Shown here piece after piece: positions 1 to 8,532 of a stretch of 64,000 bases of DNA (positions within the stretch are counted from its first letter, which is position 1; each line of letters opens with the position of its first letter). The translations under genes and the position numbers were made by a program. This stretch comes from JAAFJM01 sp964529175 (GTDB lineage Bacteria > Bacteroidota > Bacteroidia > UKL13-3): contig CAZGVO010000010.1 in NCBI GenBank assembly GCA_964529175.1, positions 135,839 to 199,838 on the forward strand. The letters run 5' to 3'. Below the pieces are notes generated by a model. That model was not told the DNA's origin and did no database searches. It saw only the letters and a program-made list of their open reading frames with translations.

Positions 1-2
1 AA

Positions 3-710
3 GAAGCTGAAAATATTGCTGCTGCGCCAATTGATTGGGGTAAACAAACTGCTACCATTAAAAATTTACAAGAACAATGGAAACAAATTGGCCCAGTTCC
101 TGATAAATTTAACGATGAAATTTGGAAGAAATTTAGAACTGCTTGCGATTTGTTTTTTGAAAAGAAAGCAGAACGTTTTGCAGAGCAAAATGCAGAGCAA
201 GGAGCCAATTTAATTGCTAAAAAAGAATTGATTACTCAATTAGAAGCAATGGCTGCCAATGAGGCCGAAAATCCTAATGCTCTGAATGAACTAAAAACTA
301 TTCAAGATGCTTGGAGTAAAATTGGTTTTGTACCAAATAAAGATAAAGATGCCATTGGCAAAGCATACAACGATTTATTAGATAAAATTTATGGTCGTCA
401 CAGAGAGTTACGCAAAAATATGCGTCAAGCCGATGATAGAGCTCACTTTGAATCGTTAGCTAATAACAATGATGGTGGCCAGCGTTTACAGCGCGAAGAG
501 CGTATTTTACAAGAACGTATTAAAGGTTTAAAAACCGATATTGATACGTGGGATAATAACCTAGGTTTCTTTAAAAATACAAATGCTAAAAACGAAATGG
601 TTGTTCAAATTAATGATAAAATTGCAGCTGCAAAACGTATGATTAAGGAATTGGAAGATAAAATAAAAACCATTAGAACTTTAAAAAATCAAACGCCAAA
701 AGCTGACTAA
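3..710 (+). CDS. DUF349 domain protein, 5'-truncated by the window edge
   Basis: The open frame runs in from the left edge, so the true start lies outside; 235 residues are visible. Two DUF349-type helical repeats can be seen: one near residues 5-55 (core WKQIGPVP, then a W/F-rich helix ending CDLFFEKK) and one near 80-130 (core WSKIGFVP). The last 65 residues are charged and probably coiled coil (RIKGLKTDI, MIKELEDKIKTI). DUF349 proteins are widespread in Bacteroidota and have no firmly established biochemical role. The ATG at 150 is inside the second half of the first repeat and is not the start. The next gene, kdsA, begins 74 bases downstream on the same strand. Confidence 0.85.
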   Translation, partial: EAENIAAAPIDWGKQTATIKNLQEQWKQIGPVPDKFNDEIWKKFRTACDLFFEKKAERFAEQNAEQGANLIAKKELITQLEAMAANEAENPNALNELKTIQDAWSKIGFVPNKDKDAIGKAYNDLLDKIYGRHRELRKNMRQADDRAHFESLANNNDGGQRLQREERILQERIKGLKTDIDTWDNNLGFFKNTNAKNEMVVQINDKIAAAKRMIKELEDKIKTIRTLKNQTPKAD

Positions 711-784
711 TTATTACCAAAAGACACAATGACATACTGAATAAATAAGTATGGTTTTTGAGTTATTTTTATAAAATTAATACA

Positions 785-1615
785 ATGACAAAAAAAATAG
801 TAAATGTTGGCGATATAGCATGCGGAAGCAATGAGTTATTCTTAATCTCAGGCCCTTGTGTTATTGAAGATGAGTCAATAATGATGAAAACTGCCGAAAA
901 ATTGAAAGAGGTTTCGGAAAAGTTAAAAATTAAGATGATTTACAAATCATCGTTTCAAAAAGATAACCGCAGTAGTTTAAAATATTACGATGGTCCAGGA
1001 TTGGCCAAAGGTGTAGCTATTTTAGCTAAAGTTAAAGAGCAATTTGGTTTTCCATTATTAACCGATATTCATTATCCTGATCAAGCAGCTGCGGCTGGCG
1101 AGGTATGCGATGTGTTACAAATTCCTGCTTATTTATGTATGCAATCTACTTTAATGGTGGCTGCTGCTAAAACGGGTCGTGTAATCAATATCAAACATGG
1201 TCAGTTTTTGGCTCCAGAAAACATGAAACATCCAGTTCAAAAGTGCATTGATGCAGGAAATGACCAAGTAATTTTAACTGAACGTGGTTACACATTTGGT
1301 TATAACGATATGGTAGTTGATCCAAGAAGTTTCTTTTTAATGGGACAAATTGGTTATCCTGTGGTATTTGATATTACCCATTCTATTCGTAAATATGGTA
1401 TTCCAAGCGCTGATGCAAAAGGTGGAGCGCGTGAGTTTTTACCTGTTTTAAGTAGAGCTGGAGTAGCTGCTGGAGTTGATGGTGTATTTATTGAAACACA
1501 TCCTGAACCGGAAAAAGCTTTATGCGATGCAGCTTCTCAATTAAGTGTTTATCAATTAGAAGAGTTTTTAAAACCGTTAATTGAAATCCACAATTTAGAA
1601 GTTAGCTACAGATAA
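785..1615 (+). CDS. kdsA: 3-deoxy-8-phosphooctulonate (Kdo-8-P) synthase
   Basis: Condenses phosphoenolpyruvate with arabinose 5-phosphate to Kdo-8-phosphate in the cytoplasm, the entry step to the Kdo of lipopolysaccharide. The 276-residue protein carries the family blocks GPCVIE, KSSFQKDNRSS, PAYLCMQSTLMVAAAKTGR, TERGYTFGYN and ETHPEPEKALCDAA. The Cys of GPC near the N-terminus, with the downstream THS, E and D residues, matches the metal-dependent class; the metal-free E. coli class has Asn there. I chose the ATG at 785; an in-frame TTG at 758 would add nine residues (SYFYKINT) that precede the normal family start. A strong hairpin terminator follows. Confidence 0.95.
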   Translation: MTKKIVNVGDIACGSNELFLISGPCVIEDESIMMKTAEKLKEVSEKLKIKMIYKSSFQKDNRSSLKYYDGPGLAKGVAILAKVKEQFGFPLLTDIHYPDQAAAAGEVCDVLQIPAYLCMQSTLMVAAAKTGRVINIKHGQFLAPENMKHPVQKCIDAGNDQVILTERGYTFGYNDMVVDPRSFFLMGQIGYPVVFDITHSIRKYGIPSADAKGGAREFLPVLSRAGVAAGVDGVFIETHPEPEKALCDAASQLSVYQLEEFLKPLIEIHNLEVSYR

Positions 1616-1658
1616 ATCTGATTGAAACAAGAATTTTTATAAACAAGAATTAAATAGA

Positions 1659-1686
1659 AAGACGCGATTTATCGCGTCTTTTTTTT
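1659..1686 (+). terminator. Rho-independent terminator of kdsA
   Basis: Arms AAGACGCGAT and ATCGCGTCTT are perfect inverted complements (the innermost bases form the loop) followed by a run of eight T. It begins 43 bases after the kdsA stop and ends 12 bases before the SDR start. Confidence 0.85.
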
Positions 1687-1698
1687 ACCAATAAAAAT

Positions 1699-2424
1699 AT
1701 GAATTTAAGTAATAATAAAATACTCATAACTGGCGGTGCTACAGGCATTGGCTTAGGTTTAGCCGAACGTTTTTTAAACGAAGGAAACAAGGTAATTATT
1801 TGCGGTAGAAGACAAGAAGCTTTGAATGAAGCCCAAGGTAAGTTTCCAGCATTAATTACCAAACAATGCGATTTAAACAATGAAAATGATAGAATAGAAT
1901 TGTTTAATTGGATTCAAACCAATCATAATGATTTAAATGTGTTAGTTAATAATGCAGGTATTCAAAATTGGATGAATATAACCGATGAAGACTTTTACCA
2001 ACGTGCCAAAACAGAAATAACCACCAATATTGAAGCACCTATTCATTTAACTACTTTGTTTATGAATATGACAAGTTTAAACACCATTATGAATGTTACT
2101 TCGGGTTTATCGTTTGTGCCATTAACCAAAACTCCAGTTTACTCGGCTACCAAAGCGTTTTTTCATTCGTTAACTTTATCATTAGCTGAGTTATTAAAAG
2201 CTAAAAATATTGAAGTAATTGAAATAATTCCGCCTGCTTTAAATACCGATTTAGGTGGAAAAGGTTTACATGACCAAGCGCCACCTGTAAGTGCTTTTAT
2301 TGAATCAATTTTTGAGCAATTGAAAGAAGGAAAAACTACCTTAACTTTTGGTTTTAGTGAAATGATGAGCAAAGCAACTCCTGATGAGTTAAAACTAGCA
2401 TTTGCTAGAATGAATCAAGCTTAA
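1699..2424 (+). CDS. short-chain dehydrogenase/reductase (DltE-like SDR)
   Basis: A 241-residue classical SDR, expected to be a cytoplasmic NAD(P)-dependent oxidoreductase. Visible motifs are the cofactor glycine loop TGGATGIG at residues 11-18, NNAG at 84-87, the catalytic Ser in NVTSG near 135, and Tyr148-xxx-Lys152 in YSATK. The Arg-Arg in CGRRQE after the second beta strand suggests NADP preference (inference). The overall pattern resembles proteins annotated DltE or YciK-like; the substrate cannot be told from sequence. The APC permease gene starts 24 bases later on the same strand, so the two may be co-transcribed, though a functional link is not evident. Confidence 0.85.
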   Translation: MNLSNNKILITGGATGIGLGLAERFLNEGNKVIICGRRQEALNEAQGKFPALITKQCDLNNENDRIELFNWIQTNHNDLNVLVNNAGIQNWMNITDEDFYQRAKTEITTNIEAPIHLTTLFMNMTSLNTIMNVTSGLSFVPLTKTPVYSATKAFFHSLTLSLAELLKAKNIEVIEIIPPALNTDLGGKGLHDQAPPVSAFIESIFEQLKEGKTTLTFGFSEMMSKATPDELKLAFARMNQA

Positions 2425-2448
2425 TAATTTACACCCAATTTTAAACAC

Positions 2449-3777
2449 ATGAGCAAACTAATACGCGGATTAAACTTAAGCCAAGCCACATCGCTTAATA
2501 TGATTGATATGGTGGGAATTGGCCCATTTGTAACCATTCCATTTATCATTCATACCATGGGCGGTCCACAGTGTATATTGGCATGGCTTTTAGGTGCATT
2601 GCTTTCGTTTATGGATGCCTTTGTTTGGTCGGAATTAGGTGCCAAATGGCCACAAGCAGGCGGCTCGTATGTGTTTTTACAAAAGTTATATGGCAAAAAA
2701 TATGGGCGAATGCTTTCGTTTTTATTTGTTTGGCAAACCAGTATTCAAGCGCCTTTGGTAGTGGCTTCGGGCTCTATAGGTTTTGCTCAATATTTAACTT
2801 ATTTATTGCCATTAACCGATATTGAACAAAAAATGGTTTCCGGTTCATTGGTGCTTTTATTGGTTTGGATTTTATACCGAAACATAAAAACATTGGGCAA
2901 ACTTTCAGTAATTATGTGGGTAGTAGTTGGCTCCACTATTTTATGGTTAATAGCTTCGGCTTTTACCCATTTCGATGCACAAATGGCCTTTAGTTTTCCG
3001 GCTGATGCTTTCGATTTAAAACCCATGTTTTTTGTGGCTTTAGGGCAAGCTTCGGTTAAAAGTATTTACTCGTATTTGGGTTATTACAATGTGTGTCATT
3101 TAGGTGGCGAAATTATCAATCCTCAAAAAAATATTCCTCGTAGTATTTTTATTTCCATTGCAGGAATAGCAGCGCTTTACATAAGTATGCAAATTGGTAT
3201 TTTAGGTGTAATTCCTTGGCAAGAAGCTCAAAATTCAACTTTTATTGTGAGCGCATTTTTCGAAAAATTATATGGACATGCTACTGCGCAGTTTGCCACA
3301 GGATTGATATTATTTATTGCCATTACTTCATTATTTGCTGTGATGTTAGGTTACTCGCGAGTGCCTTATGCAGCAGCACGAGATGGTAACTTTTTCAAGG
3401 TGTTTGCCAAATTGCATCCCACTAAAAATTTTCCATACATATCGTTATTGGTGCTTGGTGGATTGGCTTTTTGTTTTAGTCTTTTATTTAAATTGAAAGA
3501 TGTAATTACAGCCATTATTGTAATGCGTATTTTGGTTCAATTTATTAGTCAATCAGTTGGTTTAATTGCTTTACATTACCGTTCTAAAAAGTTACGATTG
3601 CCATATAAAATGCCTCTTTTTCCAATCCCAGCTGTATTAGGAATATTGGTTTGGTTATTTGTGTTTTTAAGCAGCGATTGGCAATATATAGTTGGTGCTT
3701 TGGGTATTATAGTTTCAGGTTTAATATTGTATTTTATTAAAGAACATTATACAAAAACAATGATTACAAATAATTGA
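2449..3777 (+). CDS. APC-superfamily amino acid permease
   Basis: A 442-residue integral membrane protein with about 12 hydrophobic segments, of the amino acid-polyamine-organocation family. The first helix region holds the family hallmark (MIDMVGIGPFVTIPF), where a broken glycine-rich helix 1 forms the substrate site; helix 2-3 has SELGAKWPQAGGSYVF, also typical. GEIINPQKNIPRSI between helices 6 and 7 is another family signature. It should import an amino acid or related amine in symport with a cation; the substrate is not predictable here. It follows the SDR gene closely and there is no clear terminator after it. Confidence 0.85.
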   Translation: MSKLIRGLNLSQATSLNMIDMVGIGPFVTIPFIIHTMGGPQCILAWLLGALLSFMDAFVWSELGAKWPQAGGSYVFLQKLYGKKYGRMLSFLFVWQTSIQAPLVVASGSIGFAQYLTYLLPLTDIEQKMVSGSLVLLLVWILYRNIKTLGKLSVIMWVVVGSTILWLIASAFTHFDAQMAFSFPADAFDLKPMFFVALGQASVKSIYSYLGYYNVCHLGGEIINPQKNIPRSIFISIAGIAALYISMQIGILGVIPWQEAQNSTFIVSAFFEKLYGHATAQFATGLILFIAITSLFAVMLGYSRVPYAAARDGNFFKVFAKLHPTKNFPYISLLVLGGLAFCFSLLFKLKDVITAIIVMRILVQFISQSVGLIALHYRSKKLRLPYKMPLFPIPAVLGILVWLFVFLSSDWQYIVGALGIIVSGLILYFIKEHYTKTMITNN

Positions 3778-3890
3778 AATTCATTTATTATATTAAAGTA
3801 CCTTATTACTTAGTAAAACCTTTGACTTTGATCACTAAAAGGTAGTATTGGTATGGTTACCTTGTATGTTCAAATTAAAAAAAATCAATT

Positions 3891-4298
3891 ATGAAAATTA
3901 CAATAAGTAATCATACAACTCTTGAAGAAGTTCAGGATGCATTTAATATACGTTTTCCATTTTTAAAAGTAGCGTTTTTTGCAGATTTAAATAAACCTTT
4001 AAATGCTGAAAATATGGTAAAAAACCATCAAATGGAAATTGGTAAACTATCGCCAATAGCAGCATTAGAAGGGATTGAAATACACGGCACAACTACTGTG
4101 AAACAACTAGAAAATGCTTTCAATACCCAATTTGGAATAGCTGCGCAAGTTTTTCATAAACGTGGGCATTCATGGATTTTAACTACCACTTCTGACGATG
4201 CAACATTGGATGCTTTAAATTCAAAAGCGGCTGAAGATACCAAACCATTACCCAAAGAAGAGATAACCGATTCTGCCGACAGAATGGATTTGGAATAA
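3891..4298 (+). CDS. uncharacterised 135-residue protein with internal duplication
   Basis: I do not recognise a named family. The protein has no signal peptide or membrane segment, so it is probably cytoplasmic. Two stretches resemble each other: residues 2-32 (ITISNHTTLEEVQDAFNIRF, then KVAFF) and 63-92 (IEIHGTTTVKQLENAFNTQF, then QVFHKRG), sharing the pattern I-x-I-x3-T-T-x4-[LV]-x-[DN]-AFN-x2-F. The C-terminal 30 residues are acidic and look disordered (SKAAEDTKPLPKEEITD). It sits alone between the permease and a strong terminator, so it is probably a monocistronic gene. Coding looks genuine: ATG start, normal codon use and no frame disruption. Confidence 0.6.
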   Translation: MKITISNHTTLEEVQDAFNIRFPFLKVAFFADLNKPLNAENMVKNHQMEIGKLSPIAALEGIEIHGTTTVKQLENAFNTQFGIAAQVFHKRGHSWILTTTSDDATLDALNSKAAEDTKPLPKEEITDSADRMDLE

Positions 4299-4334
4299 AA
4301 AAGAGAAGAAATAAATTCAGTAATTTTATGAAAT

Positions 4335-4374
4335 AAGAAGCGCTTTTAAGTTTTAAAAAGCGCTTCTTTATTTT
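4335..4374 (+). terminator. terminator after the duplicated small protein
   Basis: A perfect 13-bp stem, AAGAAGCGCTTTT against AAAAGCGCTTCTT (4335-4347 and 4356-4368), with an 8-base loop and then TTATTTTA. The next gene's candidate promoter box begins right at its end. Confidence 0.85.
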
Positions 4375-4381
4375 ATATTTG
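4374..4381 (+). promoter_or_regulatory. candidate -7 box (TATATTTG) five bases before the lipoprotein ATG
   Basis: TATATTTG matches the Bacteroidota -7 consensus TAnnTTTG exactly. Only TTAGT separates it from the ATG at 4387, which would make the transcript start at or next to the initiation codon. No clear TTTG -33 element is seen at the usual distance; that position lies in the preceding terminator. Confidence 0.35.
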
Positions 4382-4386
4382 TTAGT

Positions 4387-4959
4387 ATGAAGATAAAATT
4401 ATTTTTGGGTGCTTTGGTCTGCTGGTTTCTTCTTAGTTGTAATCCAAATACAGAATGTCCACCTAGTTCTAAAGTTTATTATGAGAATCTTATTCTAAAA
4501 GTACCATACCAACTTAATGATTCGGTAACATTCGAAGATTCTATTGGTCATGAATTGACTTTTTATTTGAATAAAATAAATTCAGGTTTTGTGGAAGGTT
4601 ATGACAATATAGGTTTAGATTGTGGTAGTCAATATTTACATAAATATGAGTATTCTAAATATTATTTTAGTGAGAAAAATAATAAATCTAATTTATGGAT
4701 TGGTAACTATAGGAAATCCGACACAATATTTTCTGGAGGTGGTTATTATTTGTTAGTCACTATTAATGGAGATAATTATGAACTTCCATCTGATTTTATT
4801 CAAAATACTTATGGAAACACTACAGAAACAATTTTGAATGGAAAAAAATATAATAATTTGCGTTATGAATATTATGAAAATAATGAATTGTATTATTCAA
4901 AAGAATTTGGTCTTGTGTGTTTTAAAACCAATAATGTTACTTGGTTTTTAAAGAAATAA
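4387..4959 (+). CDS. putative lipoprotein of unknown function
   Basis: A 190-residue protein beginning with a lipoprotein signal: MKIKLFLGALVCWFLLSC, giving Cys18 as the expected lipidated residue followed by NPN. The mature part is rich in Tyr, Asn and beta-prone segments and shows no family I recognise. Export by Sec and anchoring in the inner or outer membrane are inferred from the lipobox only. It lies alone between a terminator and uvrA. The ATG at 4387 is the only sensible start because it begins the signal peptide. Confidence 0.6.
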   Translation: MKIKLFLGALVCWFLLSCNPNTECPPSSKVYYENLILKVPYQLNDSVTFEDSIGHELTFYLNKINSGFVEGYDNIGLDCGSQYLHKYEYSKYYFSEKNNKSNLWIGNYRKSDTIFSGGGYYLLVTINGDNYELPSDFIQNTYGNTTETILNGKKYNNLRYEYYENNELYYSKEFGLVCFKTNNVTWFLKK

Positions 4960-5063
4960 AACTTTTTAATAAATTAATTACGGAATATTTTGAAGCTAGA
5001 GGCCAACCGCCAGCCGCTAAAATCACCACTAAAAATAATCCATAATCTTCCGAACTTTTTGAG

Positions 5064-5071
5064 TAGTTTTG
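5064..5071 (+). promoter_or_regulatory. candidate -7 promoter box of uvrA (TAGTTTTG)
   Basis: An exact match to TAnnTTTG lies 17 bases before the uvrA ATG, giving an expected 5' leader of about 10 bases. I could not see a good -33 TTG at 17-23 bases upstream, so this is only a half match. Confidence 0.3.
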
Positions 5072-5088
5072 TGTTCGTTTTTATATAA

Positions 5089-7944
5089 ATGAGTCAATCA
5101 AATAACAAGGAAATTATCATCAAAGGCGCTCGTGCACACAATTTAAAAAATATTGATGTAAACATTAAGCGTAATAAATTAACAGTAGTTACAGGAGTTT
5201 CAGGTTCAGGTAAATCAAGTTTGGTTTTTGATACGCTTTATGCCGAAGGTCAGCGCAGGTATGTAGAAAGTTTATCAGCTTACGCCAGACAGTTTTTGGG
5301 TAAAATGAATAAGCCCGATGTAGATTATATTCATGGTATTTCACCATCAATAGCTATTGAACAAAAGGTTAATACCCGCAATGCACGCTCAACTGTTGCC
5401 ACTTCAACCGAAATTTACGATTATTTAAAATTACTTTTTGCCCGCATAGGTGTTACATTTTCACCCATTAGTGGCAATATGGTAAAACGCCATACCATTG
5501 ATGATGTGGTGCAACATATTTTGGCATTGCCCGAAAATACCAAAGCCTATTTATTGGTAACCATTAATACTGAAAACGAATTGCGTAAGCAATTAGAAGT
5601 TTATTTACAAACAGGTTTTAATCGTTTGTTTTTAAACAACGAAATGCTTGATATTGAAGAGTTTTTAAGCAATGATGAATTGGTTAAAAAAACTGCAAAA
5701 GCTAAAAAAGCCGAACCTCTTTATTTGTTAATTGACCGTTTTGCGGTGCAACAAAATGATGAAGATTTTTTAAATAGAATTTCTGATTCTATTCAAACTG
5801 CATTTTTTGAAGGCGAAGGGGAATGTGTGCTACACACCATCAATGATGAAGGCAAAACCAAATACGAATTATTTAATAATCGTTTCGAATTGGATGGACA
5901 AAAATTTGAAGAACCAAGCGTTAATTTGTTTAGTTTTAATAATCCTTTTGGAGCTTGTAAAACTTGCGAAGGTCTTGGTAATGTAATTGGTATAGACGAA
6001 GATTTGGTGGTTCCTGATAAAGGTTTATCCATTTTTGAAGATGCCATTGTGCCTTGGAAAGGCGAAAAAATGCAAGAATGGAAACAAATGTTTATTCATG
6101 TTACCCGTAAAAACGATTTTCCATTACACAAACCATATTTTGAATTGACCCAATCGCAAAAAGATTTTTTATGGCAAGGTGGTGCGGGTTGGCCCGGATT
6201 AAATGGCTTTTTTAAAGAGTTAGAGAAACAAACGTATAAAATTCAATACCGTGTAATGTTAGCACGTTATCGAGGTAAAACTACTTGTTACGATTGTAGA
6301 GGAACACGTTTGCGCCAAGATGCCAATTATGTAAAATTGGTTAATTCAAATAAATCGGATGCGGTTTATACTTTTAATGGCGATAGTGAATACGCTTGTT
6401 TATCGGTGCTTTTATTAATGAGTATTGATGACTGTGTGGCCTATTTTCAAAACTTAAAACTTTCTGAAACACATCAAAAAATAGCAAACAGAATTTTGGT
6501 TGAAATAACCAATAGATTGAATTTTTTGCAAAATGTAGGTTTAGGTTATTTGTCGTTAAACAGACTTTCGAGCACTTTAAGTGGTGGTGAAACACAGCGT
6601 ATAAATTTAGCTACTTCGTTAGGTTCAAGTTTGGTTGGCTCATTGTATATTTTAGATGAACCAAGTATTGGTTTACATCCGCGCGATACTGAAAATTTGA
6701 TAAGAGTTTTACAAAAACTGCGTGATATTGGAAATACAGTTGTGGTAGTTGAACACGATGAAGAAATCATGCAAACAGCCGATGAAATCATTGACATTGG
6801 ACCTTTGGCAGGAATTCATGGTGGCGAAAAAGTATCGCAAGGAAATATTGATTTTATAAAAAACGATACCAATAGTTTAACCGGAATGTTCTTATCGGGA
6901 GTTAAAAAAATTGAGGTTCCTACCAAACGCAGAAAGTGGAAAGATTATATTGAAATAAAAGGCGCTAGGCAGCATAACTTAAAAGGTTTTGATGTAAAGT
7001 TTCCTTTACGAGCATTTACGGTGGTTACAGGCGTTTCAGGAAGTGGAAAAACTACTTTAATTAAAAAGATTTTATATCCTGCTATTCAAAAGCATTTAGG
7101 TAATTACACAGGCGAAAAAACTGGTGCTCACGAAAGTATTGGTGGAGATATAAAAACCATTACACAAATTGAAATGGTTGATCAAAATCCAATTGGAAAA
7201 TCGAGCAGGAGTAACCCCATAACTTATATAAAAGCTTACGATGCCATTAGAGATTTATATTCGCAATTAGCTATTTCGAAAGCAAGAGGTTTTAAACCGC
7301 AACACTTCAGTTTTAACGTAGAAGGTGGTCGCTGCGAAACTTGCCAAGGCGAGGGTGAAGTAACCATTGAAATGCAATTTATGGCCGATATACATTTGCC
7401 ATGCGATGAATGTAAAGGTGCAAGGTTTAAGGAAGAGGTTTTAGATGCCAAACACAATGGTAAAAGCATCAGTGATTTGTTGAACATGAGCGTGGATGAA
7501 GCGTTAGAGTTTTTTCACGATGAAACTACCATTGCCAATAAAATTAAACCATTAAGCGATGTAGGTTTGGGTTATATCAAATTAGGTCAATCGAGCAATA
7601 CTTTAAGTGGGGGTGAGGCTCAACGCGTAAAATTGGCTTCGTTCTTGGGCAAACGTGCAAGTTCAGAACATGTATTATTTATTTTTGATGAGCCAACTAC
7701 TGGATTACATTTTAACGACATCAATAAATTATTGACTTCGTTTAACGCATTAATTGATCAAGGACACACCATTATTGTTATTGAACACAATATGGATGTG
7801 GCTAAATGTGCGGATTATATTGTAGACCTTGGTCCGCAAGCTGGCGATGAAGGCGGAAACTTAGTGTTTGCTGGTTTGCCCGAAGATTTAGTTAACAATA
7901 CCGAAAGTTATACAGCCAAGTATTTGAAGGATAAACTGAAGTAA
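5089..7944 (+). CDS. uvrA: excinuclease ABC subunit A (UvrA)
   Basis: Damage-recognition ATPase of nucleotide excision repair, 951 residues (E. coli 940). Two ABC units are evident: Walker A GVSGSGKSS at 36-44 with signature LSGGETQR, and a second Walker A GVSGSGKTT near 650 with LSGGEAQR. Zinc-binding Cys pairs visible are CKTCEG near 290, CYDCRG near 403, CETCQGEG near 744 and CDECKG near 769. The first half of the N-terminal zinc module (C253/C256 in E. coli) has no Cys pair here; the stretch reads FELDGQKFEEP. It stands as a single gene. Whether it is the only UvrA of the genome or one of two paralogues cannot be decided here. Confidence 0.95.
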   Translation: MSQSNNKEIIIKGARAHNLKNIDVNIKRNKLTVVTGVSGSGKSSLVFDTLYAEGQRRYVESLSAYARQFLGKMNKPDVDYIHGISPSIAIEQKVNTRNARSTVATSTEIYDYLKLLFARIGVTFSPISGNMVKRHTIDDVVQHILALPENTKAYLLVTINTENELRKQLEVYLQTGFNRLFLNNEMLDIEEFLSNDELVKKTAKAKKAEPLYLLIDRFAVQQNDEDFLNRISDSIQTAFFEGEGECVLHTINDEGKTKYELFNNRFELDGQKFEEPSVNLFSFNNPFGACKTCEGLGNVIGIDEDLVVPDKGLSIFEDAIVPWKGEKMQEWKQMFIHVTRKNDFPLHKPYFELTQSQKDFLWQGGAGWPGLNGFFKELEKQTYKIQYRVMLARYRGKTTCYDCRGTRLRQDANYVKLVNSNKSDAVYTFNGDSEYACLSVLLLMSIDDCVAYFQNLKLSETHQKIANRILVEITNRLNFLQNVGLGYLSLNRLSSTLSGGETQRINLATSLGSSLVGSLYILDEPSIGLHPRDTENLIRVLQKLRDIGNTVVVVEHDEEIMQTADEIIDIGPLAGIHGGEKVSQGNIDFIKNDTNSLTGMFLSGVKKIEVPTKRRKWKDYIEIKGARQHNLKGFDVKFPLRAFTVVTGVSGSGKTTLIKKILYPAIQKHLGNYTGEKTGAHESIGGDIKTITQIEMVDQNPIGKSSRSNPITYIKAYDAIRDLYSQLAISKARGFKPQHFSFNVEGGRCETCQGEGEVTIEMQFMADIHLPCDECKGARFKEEVLDAKHNGKSISDLLNMSVDEALEFFHDETTIANKIKPLSDVGLGYIKLGQSSNTLSGGEAQRVKLASFLGKRASSEHVLFIFDEPTTGLHFNDINKLLTSFNALIDQGHTIIVIEHNMDVAKCADYIVDLGPQAGDEGGNLVFAGLPEDLVNNTESYTAKYLKDKLK

Positions 7945-7966
7945 ATTGAAACTTGATAGGGTTTTT

Positions 7967-7991
7967 GTTGCAGCCTGAGGACGCCTGCAAC
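7967..7991. repeat. short GC-richer hairpin after uvrA
   Basis: GTTGCAG and CTGCAAC form a perfect 7-bp stem around an 11-base loop between convergent uvrA and the minus-strand gene ending at 8011. There is no T tract on either side, so it is not a textbook terminator; it may be a remnant of an intergenic repeat. Confidence 0.4.
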
Positions 7992-8010
7992 GGCTGGACT
8001 AGGGGGAGAT

Positions 8011-8508
8011 TTAGAGTTTAAATATCCTTAAATCACGGTCTCGAAGATGTTTTTCATCCCAATTTTGGTCAAACTTAATTTTAGGGTGTTCAATTCTATT
8101 TTGAAGGTCTAAATAAATTTGCTTATCAATATTTGTTAATGAAGTTTTTACTCCCAATTTGTTCAAGATTATTGAATCAATAGGGCAATGTAAAATGATT
8201 TCATTCCTTTTACTTTGTGAATTACTCAGATAAAAATGATATTTTAAAAGAACATTTATTGGTTTTTGTGCTTGTCCAAATGAAATAGAATTAAAATCAA
8301 ACTGTAGTTTGTCAATTGAGCCAATAATTTCACTCTCATTTAATAACTCATTATCCATTTTATAGGATAGATTTGAAAATTCTTCAAATACTCGAAAAGT
8401 AAAATCTTTTTGTTGTTTTTTATCTAGCTTTTTTCCTACAGAGCGCATTATCATTGTTGCGTTATAGAGAATTAAATATATACTTTTTTGTTGAATAGTT
8501 AAATTCAT
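8011..8508 (-). CDS. unrecognised 165-residue protein
   Basis: I do not recognise this protein. It has no signal peptide and no membrane helix. It is rich in Leu, Ile, Asn and Lys, with alternating helical stretches (FRVFEEFSNLSYKMDNELLNESE) broken below twenty residues as FRVFEEFSNL and YKMDNELLNE, and a basic/acidic C-terminus (EKHLRDRDLRIFKL). It lies 24 bases downstream of the secreted-protein gene at 8533-9198 on the same strand, so the two are probably one transcript. Both are flanked by plus-strand housekeeping genes (uvrA and dnaE), which makes the pair look like an insertion. ATG start at 8508. Confidence 0.5.
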   Translation of the reverse strand: MNLTIQQKSIYLILYNATMIMRSVGKKLDKKQQKDFTFRVFEEFSNLSYKMDNELLNESEIIGSIDKLQFDFNSISFGQAQKPINVLLKYHFYLSNSQSKRNEIILHCPIDSIILNKLGVKTSLTNIDKQIYLDLQNRIEHPKIKFDQNWDEKHLRDRDLRIFKL

Positions 8509-8532
8509 TGTGTAAATATTTTAACAACTAAA

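Noticed and set aside
16..213. Open frame of 65 codons at the left edge
   Set aside because: It lies in another frame of the DUF349 gene, whose own frame is open from base 3 with clear family motifs.
758..784. TTG start extending kdsA
   Set aside because: Adds nine residues absent from KdsA proteins; ATG 785 fits the family start.
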